Positions 1-8,641 of a DNA stretch of 64,000 bases are shown here, piece by piece. Source of the DNA: Bradyrhizobium sp. CSS354 (GTDB lineage Bacteria; Pseudomonadota; Alphaproteobacteria; Rhizobiales; Xanthobacteraceae); assembly GCF_029051725.1 (NCBI RefSeq), contig NZ_JAACFU010000007.1:181001-245000 (forward strand), written 5' to 3'. A model generated the notes under the pieces. That model searched no databases, was not told where the DNA came from, and saw only the letters and a list, made by a program, of their open reading frames with translations. Position numbers and translations under genes: made by a program. Positions within the stretch are counted from its first letter, which is position 1, and each line of letters starts with the position of its first letter.

Positions 1-1219
1 GACGCCGTTCTGGGCCGATGCCTTCGTCGGCGCGACCGGACAGATTCTGCCTAAGCACCTGTTTGCCGAGTTCAAAGGCTCGAAGTCCCGTGAGGCGCCG
101 GCCAACCTCGCCCCGGTCGGCACCGGCCCCTACAAATTCGTCGAGTTCAAGCCCGGCGATCTCATCCGGGGCGTGATCAATCCCGAATATCACATGCCGA
201 ACCGTCCCCATTTCGATACGATCGAGATGAAGGGCGGCGGCGATGCCGTCTCGGCGGCGCGCGCGGTGATCCAGACCGGCGAATATGATTTCGGCTGGAA
301 TATCCAGGTCGAGGACGACGTGCTGCTGCGTCTGGAGAAGGGCGGCAAGGGCAAGACCATCTACGCCGTAGGCGGCGATACCGAGTTCATCGCGCTCAAC
401 TTCACCGATCCGACCACCGAGGTCGACGGCGAGCGCTCCTCGATAAAGACCAAGCATCCGCTGTTCTCGGATCCGGCGGTGCGCAAGGCGCTGTCGCTGC
501 TGGTCGATCGCGAGTCCATCAAGAAAGCCATCTATGGCCGCGCCGGCCGCACTACCGCGAACTTCCTCAACGGTCCCGAAAAGTTCGTCTCCAAGAACAC
601 CACATGGGAGTTCAGCGTCGAGAAGGCCTCGAAGATCCTCGACGATGCCGGCTGGAAGCCCGGCGCCGACGGCATTCGCGAGAAGGACGGCAAGAGGCTG
701 AAGATCGTGTATCAGACCTCGATCAACGGCCCGCGCCAGAAGACCCAGGCGATCGTCAAGCAGGCCTGTCAGAAGGCCGGCATCGATGTGGAATTGAAGT
801 CCGTCGTGGCCTCTGTGTTCTTCTCCTCGGACGTTGCCAATCCCGACACGTACGCCAAATTCTACGCGGACATCGAGATGTTCCAGATCCCGATGAGCCA
901 GCCGGATCCCGCCCAGCACATGCGCCGCTATCATTCGAGCAATGTCGCGGCCAAGGAGAACAAGTGGCAGGGCACCAATTTCCCGCGCTGGATCAACAAG
1001 GACTATGACGCGACCATCGACGCCGCCGACGGTGAGATGGATCCGGTCAAGCGTGTGGCGCTCTACATCAAGGCCAACGATCTCCTGTTCCAGGACACCG
1101 TGTTCATCCCGGCGCAGCATCGGCTGAAGGTGGAGGCGAGCGCCAACACGCTGCGTCCGGTGATCAGCGGCTGGGCCAACGAGACCGACAATTTGTTCGA
1201 CTGGTACCGCGAGGAATGA
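1..1219 (+). CDS. Peptide/oligopeptide ABC transporter substrate-binding protein (5' end outside window)
   Basis: The frame is open from the first bases, so the start codon and signal peptide lie left of the window. The product is the periplasmic binding protein (SBP_bac_5, family 5) that captures a peptide or similar solute for the permeases encoded next. The family signature VGTGPYKFVEF is encoded around bases 117-150, followed by the usual two-lobe body with DPAVRKALSLLVDRESI near 470-520. The stop is 28 bases before the first permease gene, and five genes run in the same direction to 5050 with tiny gaps or overlaps, so this is one operon. Family and import role are clear. The true substrate cannot be read from the sequence, because this family also carries opines, nickel, sugars and glutathione. 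Confidence 0.93.
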   Translation, partial: TPFWADAFVGATGQILPKHLFAEFKGSKSREAPANLAPVGTGPYKFVEFKPGDLIRGVINPEYHMPNRPHFDTIEMKGGGDAVSAARAVIQTGEYDFGWNIQVEDDVLLRLEKGGKGKTIYAVGGDTEFIALNFTDPTTEVDGERSSIKTKHPLFSDPAVRKALSLLVDRESIKKAIYGRAGRTTANFLNGPEKFVSKNTTWEFSVEKASKILDDAGWKPGADGIREKDGKRLKIVYQTSINGPRQKTQAIVKQACQKAGIDVELKSVVASVFFSSDVANPDTYAKFYADIEMFQIPMSQPDPAQHMRRYHSSNVAAKENKWQGTNFPRWINKDYDATIDAADGEMDPVKRVALYIKANDLLFQDTVFIPAQHRLKVEASANTLRPVISGWANETDNLFDWYREE

Positions 1220-1247
1220 TCACGCACGCCTAGAGCGGTCCTTCTTC

Positions 1248-2207
1248 ATGAGCCAGTATGTCCTGCGTCGCCTCCTGATCGCGATTCCGAGCCTGCTCGG
1301 AATTTCGCTCGTGCTGTTCGTCGTGCTCGCGCTAGCCCCGGGCGATCCCTTCTCGGAGCTGGCGACCAATCCGAACGTGCCGCCCGAAGTCGCTCTCGCG
1401 CTTCGGGCGAAGTTCGGCCTCGACGATCCGATCTACCTTCGTTACCTGCACTGGCTCAACGCCATGCTGCATGGCGACTGGGGTTTCTCCTTTGTCAGCC
1501 GGATGAACGTCGACACGCTCATTCTCCAGCGACTGCCAACGACGCTCTACGTGATCGGCTCGGCGCAGATTCTGGCGCTCCTGATCGCGATCCCGGTCGG
1601 GGTCTATGCCGCGACGAAGCCGTATTCGCTGTTCGACCAGGTTGCCAACACGCTGGCCTTCGTCGGCTTCTCGCTTCCGACCTTCTTCACCGGCATCCTG
1701 TTCATCCTGATCTTCTCGGTCACGCTGGACTGGCTGCCTTTCGTCTACACCACGGACATCAAGGGCACGGGCATTCACTGGCTGGCGGAGACGATCCGTC
1801 AGGCAATCATGCCGGTGGCGGTGCTCGGCCTGTTCCAGGCGGCGTCGATGACGCGCTTCGTGCGCTCGGCGATGCTCGACGTGATCCGGCTCGACTACGT
1901 CACCACCGCGCGCGCCAAGGGCATCGGCCAGCGGCGGGTGATTATCAAGCACGTGATGCGCAACGCGATGATCCCGGTCGTCACGCTGATTGCGTTGCAA
2001 ATCCCGGCGGTGTTCGGCGGCGCCATCGTCACCGAGCAGATTTTCCGCATCCCCGGCATCGGCTCGCTGCTGATCTCCTCCATCCTTTCCAACGACACGC
2101 CGGTGGTGATGGCCGTCACCTTCGTCTTTGCGTGCCTGGTCGTGCTGTTCAATCTCATCGCGGACGTTCTTTATGGCTGGCTTGACCCTCGCATCTCCCT
2201 CCGCTGA
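1248..2207 (+). CDS. ABC transporter permease, DppB/OppB type
   Basis: Inner-membrane permease of 319 residues, the first of a heterodimeric pair that forms the channel of the peptide-type importer. The N-terminal segment (RRLLIAIPSLLGISLVLFVV) is the first membrane helix typical of DppB. Further hydrophobic helices follow. The EAA-type loop that docks the ATPase is seen near residues 215-235 (DYVTTARAKGIGQRRVIIKH). The ATG lies 28 bases after the binding-protein stop. Its 3' end overlaps the next permease gene by about 35 bases, which suggests coupled translation. Length is normal for the family. Confidence 0.94.
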   Translation: MSQYVLRRLLIAIPSLLGISLVLFVVLALAPGDPFSELATNPNVPPEVALALRAKFGLDDPIYLRYLHWLNAMLHGDWGFSFVSRMNVDTLILQRLPTTLYVIGSAQILALLIAIPVGVYAATKPYSLFDQVANTLAFVGFSLPTFFTGILFILIFSVTLDWLPFVYTTDIKGTGIHWLAETIRQAIMPVAVLGLFQAASMTRFVRSAMLDVIRLDYVTTARAKGIGQRRVIIKHVMRNAMIPVVTLIALQIPAVFGGAIVTEQIFRIPGIGSLLISSILSNDTPVVMAVTFVFACLVVLFNLIADVLYGWLDPRISLR

Positions 2208-3090
2208 GCGGCGCGTCTACTCGCCCTGGCGCGAGACGTGGCGGCGCTATAGCCGCCACAAGCTTGCCGTGGTCAGTGCGTTCCTGCTCCTCGTTCTGAT
2301 CCTGGCGGTGGTGGTCGGCCCCTTTATCTGGCGGGTCAAGATCGACGACATCGATATCGTGGCGGGCATGCAGGGGCCGTCGCTGGCCCATCCTTTCGGC
2401 ACCGACGATCTCGGGCAGGACATCCTCGCCCGCATGATCTATGGCGGGCGCATCTCGCTCGCGGTCGGCCTCGCCGCGATGCTGGTCTCAGTCTTTGTCG
2501 GCGTGCTGATCGGCGCGCTCGCCGGCATGTCGCGCGGTGCGCTCGGTCATGGGCTGATGTGGCTCACCGATCTCTTTCTGTCGCTGCCGCAATTGCCCCT
2601 GCTGCTGCTGCTGATCTATCTCTTCCGCGACGGGCTGAAGGCGGCTTTCGGCCCCGAGGGCGGCATTTTCATCCTGATCGTGCTCGTGATCGGTGGCTTG
2701 CGCTGGATGCCGGTTGCGCGCCTCGTTCGCGCCCAGTTCCTGTCGATCCGCGAGAAGGAATTCGTTGAAGCCGCGCGCGCTCTCGGGGCAAGCCCGGTGC
2801 GGCAGGTTGTGCGCCATATCCTGCCCAATGCCCTCGGTCCGGTGATCATCGCCGGCACCATCGACGTGGCTGCCGCCATCATCGCGGAATCGACGCTGTC
2901 CTTCCTCGGCCTCGGCTTCCCTCCGGATACGCCGACCTGGGGCCGGCTGCTTTATGACGCGAAAGACTTTCTCGACATCGGCCCGCACTGGGCGCTGTTT
3001 CCGGGCGGCGCGATCTTCATCGCGGTGGTCGCCATCAACTTCATCGGCGACGGCTTGCGTGACGCGCTCGATGCGCGGCGGGTGATCTGA
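2173..3090 (+). CDS. ABC transporter permease, DppC/OppC type
   Basis: Second inner-membrane permease of the importer, about 305 residues from the ATG at 2173. A longer reading frame opens at 2128, but its extra 15 residues have no family character, and the MAGLTLASPSAERR start followed by a basic stretch and a first helix (KLAVVSAFLLLVLILAVVV) is the normal DppC layout. The HPFGTDDLGQDILARMIYGG segment after helix 1 is a strong OppC/DppC hallmark. The EAA loop is seen as EFVEAARALGASPVRQVVRH. The stop TGA shares its last base with the ATG of the following ATPase gene. Confidence 0.93.
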   Translation: MAGLTLASPSAERRVYSPWRETWRRYSRHKLAVVSAFLLLVLILAVVVGPFIWRVKIDDIDIVAGMQGPSLAHPFGTDDLGQDILARMIYGGRISLAVGLAAMLVSVFVGVLIGALAGMSRGALGHGLMWLTDLFLSLPQLPLLLLLIYLFRDGLKAAFGPEGGIFILIVLVIGGLRWMPVARLVRAQFLSIREKEFVEAARALGASPVRQVVRHILPNALGPVIIAGTIDVAAAIIAESTLSFLGLGFPPDTPTWGRLLYDAKDFLDIGPHWALFPGGAIFIAVVAINFIGDGLRDALDARRVI

Positions 3091-4085
3091 TGGCGCCGCT
3101 GCTCGAGATCAAGGGACTGAAAACCCACTTCTCCACCGACGACGGCATCCTCCAGGCGGTCGATGGTGTCGACATCTCCATCAACCGCGGCGAGACGCTC
3201 TGCGTCGTCGGCGAATCCGGCTGCGGCAAGACCGTCACCGCGATGTCGATCCTGAAGCTGATCGCGATGCCGCCGGGCCGCATCGCGGCAGGCGAGATCA
3301 TCTTCGAGGGCCGCGATCTCGTGCCGCTGACGAGCAGTCAGCTCGACGAGATCCGCGCCAAGGAGATCGGCTTCATCTTCCAGGAGCCGATGACCTCGCT
3401 CAATCCGGTGCTGACCATCGGCGAGCAGATCGCCGAAAGCCTGCGCCGCCATGAGAACGTCACCAGGAAGCAGGCGCTCGAGCGCACCATCGAAATGCTC
3501 AAGCTGGTGCAGATTCCCAACGCCGAAGGCCGCGTGCACAACTATCCGCATCAGTTCTCCGGCGGCATGCGGCAGCGCGTGATGATCGCGATGGCGCTCG
3601 CCTGCAAGCCGAAACTGATCATCGCCGACGAGCCCACCACGGCCCTCGACGTCACCATTCAGGCGCAGATCCTCGACCTGCTCCAGGACATGAAGGAGCG
3701 CTTCGGCATGGCGGTGATGCTGATCACCCATGCCATGGGCGTCGTCGCCGAGACCGCGCAACGCGTCGTGGTGATGTACGCCGGCAAGGTGGTAGAGGAG
3801 GCGCCTGTCGACGACCTCTTCGGCAATCCCGGCCATCCCTATACCCAGGGACTGATCCGCTCGATCCCGCGCATTGATCTCGACAGCGAGCACAAGGTGC
3901 GGCTGGAGGCGATCGGCGGCTCGGTGCCGATCCTGATCAACCCGCCGGTCGGCTGCCGCTTCGCTCCGCGCTGCCGCCACGCCATGAGCATCTGCACCGA
4001 GAGGGAGCCGCTGCTGCGCGAAATCGCGCCCGGCCACCGCATGGCCTGTCATCTGGGAGATACGCAGTTGGGAGGCGCAGCATGA
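3090..4085 (+). CDS. ABC transporter ATP-binding protein, DppD/OppD type
   Basis: Cytoplasmic ATPase of 331 residues powering the peptide-type importer. Walker A is GESGCGKT at residues 41-48, the Q-loop region reads FIFQEPMTSLNPV, the ABC signature is FSGGMRQR, and Walker B is LIIADEPTTALD. The C-terminal oligopeptide-transporter extension contains the Cys-rich stretch CRFAPRCRHAMSIC, which in this subfamily can bind an iron-sulfur cluster. It starts on the last base of the permease stop and overlaps the next ATPase gene by four bases (ATGA). Confidence 0.95.
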   Translation: MAPLLEIKGLKTHFSTDDGILQAVDGVDISINRGETLCVVGESGCGKTVTAMSILKLIAMPPGRIAAGEIIFEGRDLVPLTSSQLDEIRAKEIGFIFQEPMTSLNPVLTIGEQIAESLRRHENVTRKQALERTIEMLKLVQIPNAEGRVHNYPHQFSGGMRQRVMIAMALACKPKLIIADEPTTALDVTIQAQILDLLQDMKERFGMAVMLITHAMGVVAETAQRVVVMYAGKVVEEAPVDDLFGNPGHPYTQGLIRSIPRIDLDSEHKVRLEAIGGSVPILINPPVGCRFAPRCRHAMSICTEREPLLREIAPGHRMACHLGDTQLGGAA

Positions 4086-5050
4086 CCGAGCCCTTGCTCC
4101 GCGTCAGCGGCCTGAAGAAATATTTTCCCGTGCATGGCGGCCTGTTATCGCGCCAGGTCGGCAGCGTTTATGCGGTGGACGGGGTCTCGTTCTCGGTCAA
4201 CCGGGGCGAGACGCTCGGCCTCGTCGGCGAATCCGGCTGCGGCAAGTCGACGACGGGACGCTGCGTGCTGCGCCTGATCGAGCCGACCGACGGCGAGGTC
4301 GTGTTCGACGGTCAGGATGTCCGCCAGCTCGGCGGCAACGATTTGCGCGCGATGCGGCGGAACATGCAGCTCGTGTTCCAGGACCCGTTCGCCTCCCTCA
4401 ATCCGCGCATGACGGTCGGCGCCATCCTCGGCGAAGCGCTGATCATCCATAAGCTTGGCTCATCGGCCAAGGAGCGGGAGGATCGCGTCGCGAGCCTGCT
4501 GGTGAAGGTGGGGCTCAAGGCCGAGCACATGCGCCGCTATCCGCATGAGTTTTCCGGCGGTCAGCGCCAGCGCATCGTGATCGCGCGTGCGCTCGCGGTC
4601 GAGCCGAAACTGATCGTCTGCGACGAACCGGTGTCGGCGCTCGACGTCTCGATCCAGGCTCAGGTCATCAATTTGCTGGAAGATCTCCAGGCCGAGCTGA
4701 ACCTCACCTATCTCTTCGTCGCGCACGATTTGTCGGTGGTCGAGCACATCTCCGACCGCGTCGCGGTGATGTATCTTGGCCGTATCGTCGAGCTCGCCAA
4801 GGCCAGCGACCTCTACCGCAATCCGCAGCATCCCTACACGAGGGCGCTGTTATCAGCGGTGCCGGTGCCCGATCCCAAGCTCAAACGCGAGCGCATCCGC
4901 CTCAAGGGAGACGTTCCGAGCCCGATGAAGCCGCCGTCGGGCTGCCACTTCCACACCCGCTGTCCTATCGCCCAGCCGCGTTGCGCCGAAAGCGCGCCGG
5001 AGCTGAAGGAGGGAGCGGGCGGGCACCTTGTGGCGTGCCATCTCGCCTGA
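4082..5050 (+). CDS. ABC transporter ATP-binding protein, DppF/OppF type
   Basis: Second ATPase of the importer, 322 residues. Walker A is GESGCGKST, the Q-loop is VFQDPFASLNPRM, the signature is FSGGQRQR and Walker B is LIVCDEPVSALD. The C-terminal tail again carries the oligopeptide-type Cys motif (CHFHTRCPIAQPRC). It is the last gene of the operon. DppD/DppF pairs form the heterodimeric motor of the transporter. No terminator is obvious after the stop; the next 550 bases hold only gene remnants on the other strand. Confidence 0.95.
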   Translation: MTEPLLRVSGLKKYFPVHGGLLSRQVGSVYAVDGVSFSVNRGETLGLVGESGCGKSTTGRCVLRLIEPTDGEVVFDGQDVRQLGGNDLRAMRRNMQLVFQDPFASLNPRMTVGAILGEALIIHKLGSSAKEREDRVASLLVKVGLKAEHMRRYPHEFSGGQRQRIVIARALAVEPKLIVCDEPVSALDVSIQAQVINLLEDLQAELNLTYLFVAHDLSVVEHISDRVAVMYLGRIVELAKASDLYRNPQHPYTRALLSAVPVPDPKLKRERIRLKGDVPSPMKPPSGCHFHTRCPIAQPRCAESAPELKEGAGGHLVACHLA

Positions 5051-5074
5051 CGCCTGGAAAAGCGGAGCGCGCAT

Positions 5075-5266
5075 TCATGCGTGAAGCAGGCCGTGCTCCG
5101 AAAGGGCCTGCCTGAATGCCTCAACCGAAGTGTGGTGATGCGCGAACAGACGCGCCTCTCGCGCGCCGCTCGTAGCCCCCGCAAGCTTCGCCAGCCATGC
5201 GACACGCTTTGCCCTGTCGTAATCGCAGAGGACATTGTCCATGTCGAAGAGGACGAGCTTGTTCCA
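5075..5266 (-). pseudogene. Remnant of a HAD-superfamily hydrolase (N-terminal piece)
   Basis: On the minus strand a short frame encodes NKLVLFDMDNVLCDYDRAKR, which is the N-terminal motif I of a HAD phosphatase with the two aspartates of the DxD pair (FDMDN). Homology appears to stop after about 30 residues (LAKLAGAT); the remaining residues do not continue the HAD fold, and there is no room for the rest of a roughly 200-residue enzyme. The codon before NKLV is TGG, not a start codon. I read it as a truncated, inactive gene end. It lies just downstream of the transporter operon and next to a GGDEF fragment. Confidence 0.7.
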
Positions 5267-5368
5267 CCAGTCACAGCGGCACTCTCGGATTGGCCGAACA
5301 TCCGGCCGTGATCCAAGCCATACCGCGCTAGAGCGCAGGCAACAAATCCAGAGCAACAGTCGATCCCG

Positions 5369-5551
5369 TCACGCGCTTCTCGCGGACCAGGGAACGACCT
5401 GTGCCGACATCATCAGCCGGTCCCGGCCATTGTCCCTGGCGGCGTAGAGCGCGCGATCGGCGGCGGCGACCAGCGTGCTGCAGTCCGTCGTGGGTTGGGA
5501 CGGCAGACTCGTCGCGGCGCCAACACTTGCAGTCATCAGGCGGGAGGGGGA
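5369..5551 (-). pseudogene. Remnant of a GGDEF (diguanylate cyclase) domain, C-terminal piece
   Basis: The minus-strand frame encodes MTASVGAAT, then LVAAADRALYAARDNGRDR, the well-known last helix region of GGDEF domains (normally ADxALYxAKxxGRNR). The preceding residues in the same frame carry no GGDEF signature and no upstream sensor or active-site half is present, so only about 50 residues of the C-terminus survive. It cannot make cyclic di-GMP. It lies about 100 bases from the HAD fragment on the same strand, so both probably result from deletion in one formerly larger segment. Confidence 0.72.
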
Positions 5552-5603
5552 TTGTCGCGTTAACCAGGCTGGCTCAAGCGTCGGCTTGGCCCGGTGTTCT
5601 ACC

Positions 5604-5825
5604 TCACTCGTCCAGAGTGAAGCCGACGCGCAGCGTAACCTGGTAGTGGCGCACGGCACCGTTCTCGATATGGCCGCGCGTTTGCACCACCTCGAACCAT
5701 TTCATCTCACGAACGGTCTTGGCGGCCCGGCTGACCGCGTTCTTGATCGCGTCCTCGATCGAGGTCTCGGACGATCCGACCAGTTCCAGGATCTTGTAGA
5801 CGTGATCCGTCTCGCTTGTGGCCAT
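5604..5825 (-). CDS. Dodecin, small flavin-binding storage protein
   Basis: A 73-residue protein beginning MATSETDHVYKILELVGSSE. This is the dodecin fold: a short beta strand, one helix (SIEDAIKNAVSRAAKTV) and two long strands (MKWFEVVQTRGHIENG, HYQVTLRVGFTL). Dodecins assemble into hollow dodecamers that sequester riboflavin, lumichrome or FMN in the cytoplasm. The conserved Trp used to stack on the flavin is present in MKWFEV. The start was chosen at the ATG with AAGGGGAG seven bases upstream; a longer in-frame extension to 5972 has no family support. An EcfG-type promoter lies about 85 bases upstream, so it is probably induced by general stress. Confidence 0.93.
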   Translation of the reverse strand: MATSETDHVYKILELVGSSETSIEDAIKNAVSRAAKTVREMKWFEVVQTRGHIENGAVRHYQVTLRVGFTLDE

Positions 5826-5910
5826 GACTATTCTCCCCTTGTGCTGTGGCAGGGCTGGACACGTCTGGCGCGGACCGTTGGCGCGCGCGAAACATCCGGC
5901 CTTCACTCTG

Positions 5911-5935
5911 AACGGTCGGCGGCGCATCGAGTTCC
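5911..5935 (-). promoter_or_regulatory. EcfG-type general stress promoter for dodecin
   Basis: Read on the minus strand, GGAAC (5935-5931) is followed after exactly 16 bases by CGTT (5914-5911). This is the consensus of the general-stress-response sigma factor EcfG in rhizobia. It points at the dodecin gene, whose ATG is about 85 bases downstream. The match is exact but short, so it is a prediction. Confidence 0.6.
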
Positions 5936-6125
5936 GTCCCCGGCGAGAGCCTGCCGCGCGCCTGCCGGGCACCGCCCTGGCGTCTTCATTTTTTTAAGTG
6001 CACGAAAATCTGGATGGCATGTGCGGGCTGCGCTCCCGAATTGACGCGCGGTCGCGGGCCTGCCCTTGCCCGTCCCGATACGAGCGAGCTAACCTCGGCC
6101 TTTCCTCCGGCATCTTCGAAGAGCG

Positions 6126-7130
6126 GTGATGATCGCGCGTTGGACGAGGGGCGCTCTGGCTGTGATCGGTCTCTGCGTTGTGCCTGCGCCGGCCCTCGCG
6201 CAGGACGATCTCGACGGTGCCCCGGTGAGCATGTCGCTGCAGGTGACGACCGATCCCTCCGCCATCGCGTGCCGCCGGCTGGAAACGGTCAATCCGGCCT
6301 CGCTGATCTTCTTGCCGCTGCGCCGGACCTTCAACGAGGATTTTGACGAGCACCCGCTGGCGAACGGACGCTGGGTGCCGCATTACGCCGGCGGTGCGGC
6401 CTGGCCGGAGGCGCGCTACTGGGGTGGCGACGGCTCCGACTTCAAGCGCAAGACCAGCGCCAATGGCGAGCAGCAGATCTACGTCGATCCGCGCTACGCG
6501 GGGCGGGCCGCGGCGCCGCTCGGGCTCGATCCGTTCAAGGTCAAGGACGGCGTGCTGTCGATCGTCGCCAGCCGCACCCCGCCGGAATTGAAACCGGTGC
6601 TGTTCAACAACGAGTACATTTCCGGGATACTCACGACCCAGGGCACGTTCGCGCAGAAGCACGGCTATTTCGAAATCCGCGCCAAGGTGCCGGTCGGGCA
6701 CGCGGTATGGCCGGCGTTCTGGATGCTGGCGGATGACGGCGGCTGGCCGCCGGAGGTCGACGTGCTGGAAGGCCGCGGCGAAAAGCCGGGTGATCTCGTG
6801 ATGACGACGCATTGGCGGATTCCCTCGACCCAGAAGATCCAGTCCTGCGGCTTCGACTTCGCGGTCGGCGACGCTTCGAGCGCGTTCCACACTTACGGTG
6901 TATTGTGGGAAGAGGATCGCCTGGTCTATTTCATCGACCGGAGGCCGGTGTCCGACATCAAGGTGCCGATCGGTTTCGACGATCCCATGTACATGATCGT
7001 CAATCTCGCAATCGGATCGAAATTCTTTCTCGGCGTCGGACCGGTCGACGCGGAGTCGCCCTCGACCGTTGCATTCGAGATCGACCGCATATCCGTCTAT
7101 CAGATCGATATGGAGCAGGCCCGGAGATAG
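6126..7130 (+). CDS. Secreted glycoside hydrolase family 16 beta-glucanase
   Basis: A 334-residue protein with a Sec signal peptide (hydrophobic core ALAVIGLCVVPAPALAQ, cleavage likely after ALA near residue 25). The rest is a GH16 jelly-roll: HGYFEIRAKVPVGHAVWPAF leads to the catalytic motif EVDVLE, where Glu210 would be the nucleophile, Asp212 the helper and Glu215 the acid/base. GH16 enzymes of this kind cleave beta-1,3 or beta-1,3/1,4 glucans. Its stop is followed after two bases by the ATG of a GH1 beta-glucosidase, suggesting one transcript and stepwise breakdown of beta-glucan to glucose. ATG codons at 6126 and 6129 are both possible starts. Confidence 0.9.
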   Translation: MMIARWTRGALAVIGLCVVPAPALAQDDLDGAPVSMSLQVTTDPSAIACRRLETVNPASLIFLPLRRTFNEDFDEHPLANGRWVPHYAGGAAWPEARYWGGDGSDFKRKTSANGEQQIYVDPRYAGRAAAPLGLDPFKVKDGVLSIVASRTPPELKPVLFNNEYISGILTTQGTFAQKHGYFEIRAKVPVGHAVWPAFWMLADDGGWPPEVDVLEGRGEKPGDLVMTTHWRIPSTQKIQSCGFDFAVGDASSAFHTYGVLWEEDRLVYFIDRRPVSDIKVPIGFDDPMYMIVNLAIGSKFFLGVGPVDAESPSTVAFEIDRISVYQIDMEQARR

Positions 7131-7132
7131 CA

Positions 7133-8626
7133 ATGGCAGCTGATTTCTCGCGGCGCGATTTTGCAAAGCTCGCGGGCCTTGCGGCGGTCGGCGCAACGGC
7201 AGGTGTCAAGGCTGACGAGAAGGCTGCGGACAAGGCTGCGGTAGATGAAACGCTGATCGTGCCCGACCGCCACGCGCCCGCGCCTTTCCCGAAGGATTTT
7301 CTCTGGGGCACGGCGACTTCGTCCTATCAGATCGAAGGCGCCGTCGACGAGGACGGTCGCGGCAAGTCGATCTGGGACACCTTCAGTCACACGCCCGGCA
7401 AGATCGAGGACGGTACGACCGGCGACCGCGCCAACGAACACTATCATCGCTACAAGGACGACGTGACGCTGATCAAGGCGCTCGGCGTCAAGGCTTACCG
7501 TTTCTCGATCGCCTGGCCGCGGGTGTTTCCGGAAGGATCGGGACAACCCAATCCCAAAGGGCTCGACTTCTACAACCGTCTCGTCGACGAGCTGCTCGCG
7601 AACGGCATCGAGCCCTACGCCACGCTCTATCACTGGGACCTGCCGCAGGCGCTCCAGGACCGCGTCGGCGGCTGGCAGTCCAGCGACACCTCGAAGGCTT
7701 TTGCCGACTACGCCGCCTACGTCGCCCAGCGTCTGACCGATCGCGTGAAGAATATTTTCACCGTCAACGAGGTCGGGCGCTTCGTGAATTTCGGCTATGG
7801 CTGGGGCATCGACGCGCCCGGACTCAAGCTGCCGGCGGCGCTGCTCAACCAGGCCCGCCATCACGTCGCGCTGGCGCACGGGCTGGCGGTGCAGGCGATC
7901 CGCGCCTCAGGGCGCGCCGGCACCCGCGTCGGCGCGGCCGAGAACATTGCCGCCTGCGTGCCGGCGATCGCGACACCCGAAAACATCCGCGCGGCCGAGA
8001 TCGCGACGCGCGAGCTCAACGCCAGCTTCCTCGGTGTGGTGCTGGAGGGCAAATACACCGACGGGTTCCTCGCCTATGCCGGCGCGGACGCTCCGAAATT
8101 CACGCCTGATGAATTGAAGATCATCGGCACGCCGAACGACTTCGTCGGCCTCAACATATACGCGCCGCAATATTACATCACGGCCTCCGATCGTGCGCCC
8201 GGCTTCCATGTACTGCCGTTCCCGACCTCGTTCCCGCACATGAACTCGGAATGGTTACGGGTTGGCCCCGAGGTCATCTACTGGGCGCCGCGCATCGCCG
8301 CAAAGATCTGGAACATCGACGATATTTATATCAGCGAGAACGGTACCTCGTCGGAGGACAAGCTCGCCGCCGACGGCCAGGTCTACGACCTCGACCGCAT
8401 CATGTTCCTGCGCAACTACCTGACCCAGATGCAGCGCGCGATTACCGAAGGCGTCCCAATTCGCGGCTATTTCCTGTGGAGCCTGATGGACAATTTCGAA
8501 TGGATTTTTGGTTACGGAAAGCGGTTTGGCCTGTACCGCGTCGATTTCGAGACGCAGGCGAGGGTGCCGAAGCTGAGCGCGGCGTTCTATCGCGACGTGG
8601 TCGCGCGGAACGCGATCGGGATGTGA
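7133..8626 (+). CDS. Glycoside hydrolase family 1 beta-glucosidase with Tat signal
   Basis: A 497-residue enzyme hydrolysing terminal beta-glucosides. The N-terminus SRRDFAKLAGLAAVGATAG is a twin-arginine signal, so the folded enzyme is probably exported to the periplasm. GH1 features follow in order: FLWGTATSSYQIEGA, YRFSIAWPRVFPEG, YHWDLPQAL, the acid/base motif TVNEV (Glu213), the nucleophile motif ISENG (Glu402) and the C-terminal LWSLMDNFEW. The acid/base motif is usually NEP, here NEV. The start at 7133 was preferred over a longer frame from 6812, which would overlap GH16 and lacks the signal. It is translationally close to the GH16 gene. Confidence 0.93.
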   Translation: MAADFSRRDFAKLAGLAAVGATAGVKADEKAADKAAVDETLIVPDRHAPAPFPKDFLWGTATSSYQIEGAVDEDGRGKSIWDTFSHTPGKIEDGTTGDRANEHYHRYKDDVTLIKALGVKAYRFSIAWPRVFPEGSGQPNPKGLDFYNRLVDELLANGIEPYATLYHWDLPQALQDRVGGWQSSDTSKAFADYAAYVAQRLTDRVKNIFTVNEVGRFVNFGYGWGIDAPGLKLPAALLNQARHHVALAHGLAVQAIRASGRAGTRVGAAENIAACVPAIATPENIRAAEIATRELNASFLGVVLEGKYTDGFLAYAGADAPKFTPDELKIIGTPNDFVGLNIYAPQYYITASDRAPGFHVLPFPTSFPHMNSEWLRVGPEVIYWAPRIAAKIWNIDDIYISENGTSSEDKLAADGQVYDLDRIMFLRNYLTQMQRAITEGVPIRGYFLWSLMDNFEWIFGYGKRFGLYRVDFETQARVPKLSAAFYRDVVARNAIGM

Positions 8627-8641
8627 GGCCAGACGTCAACC

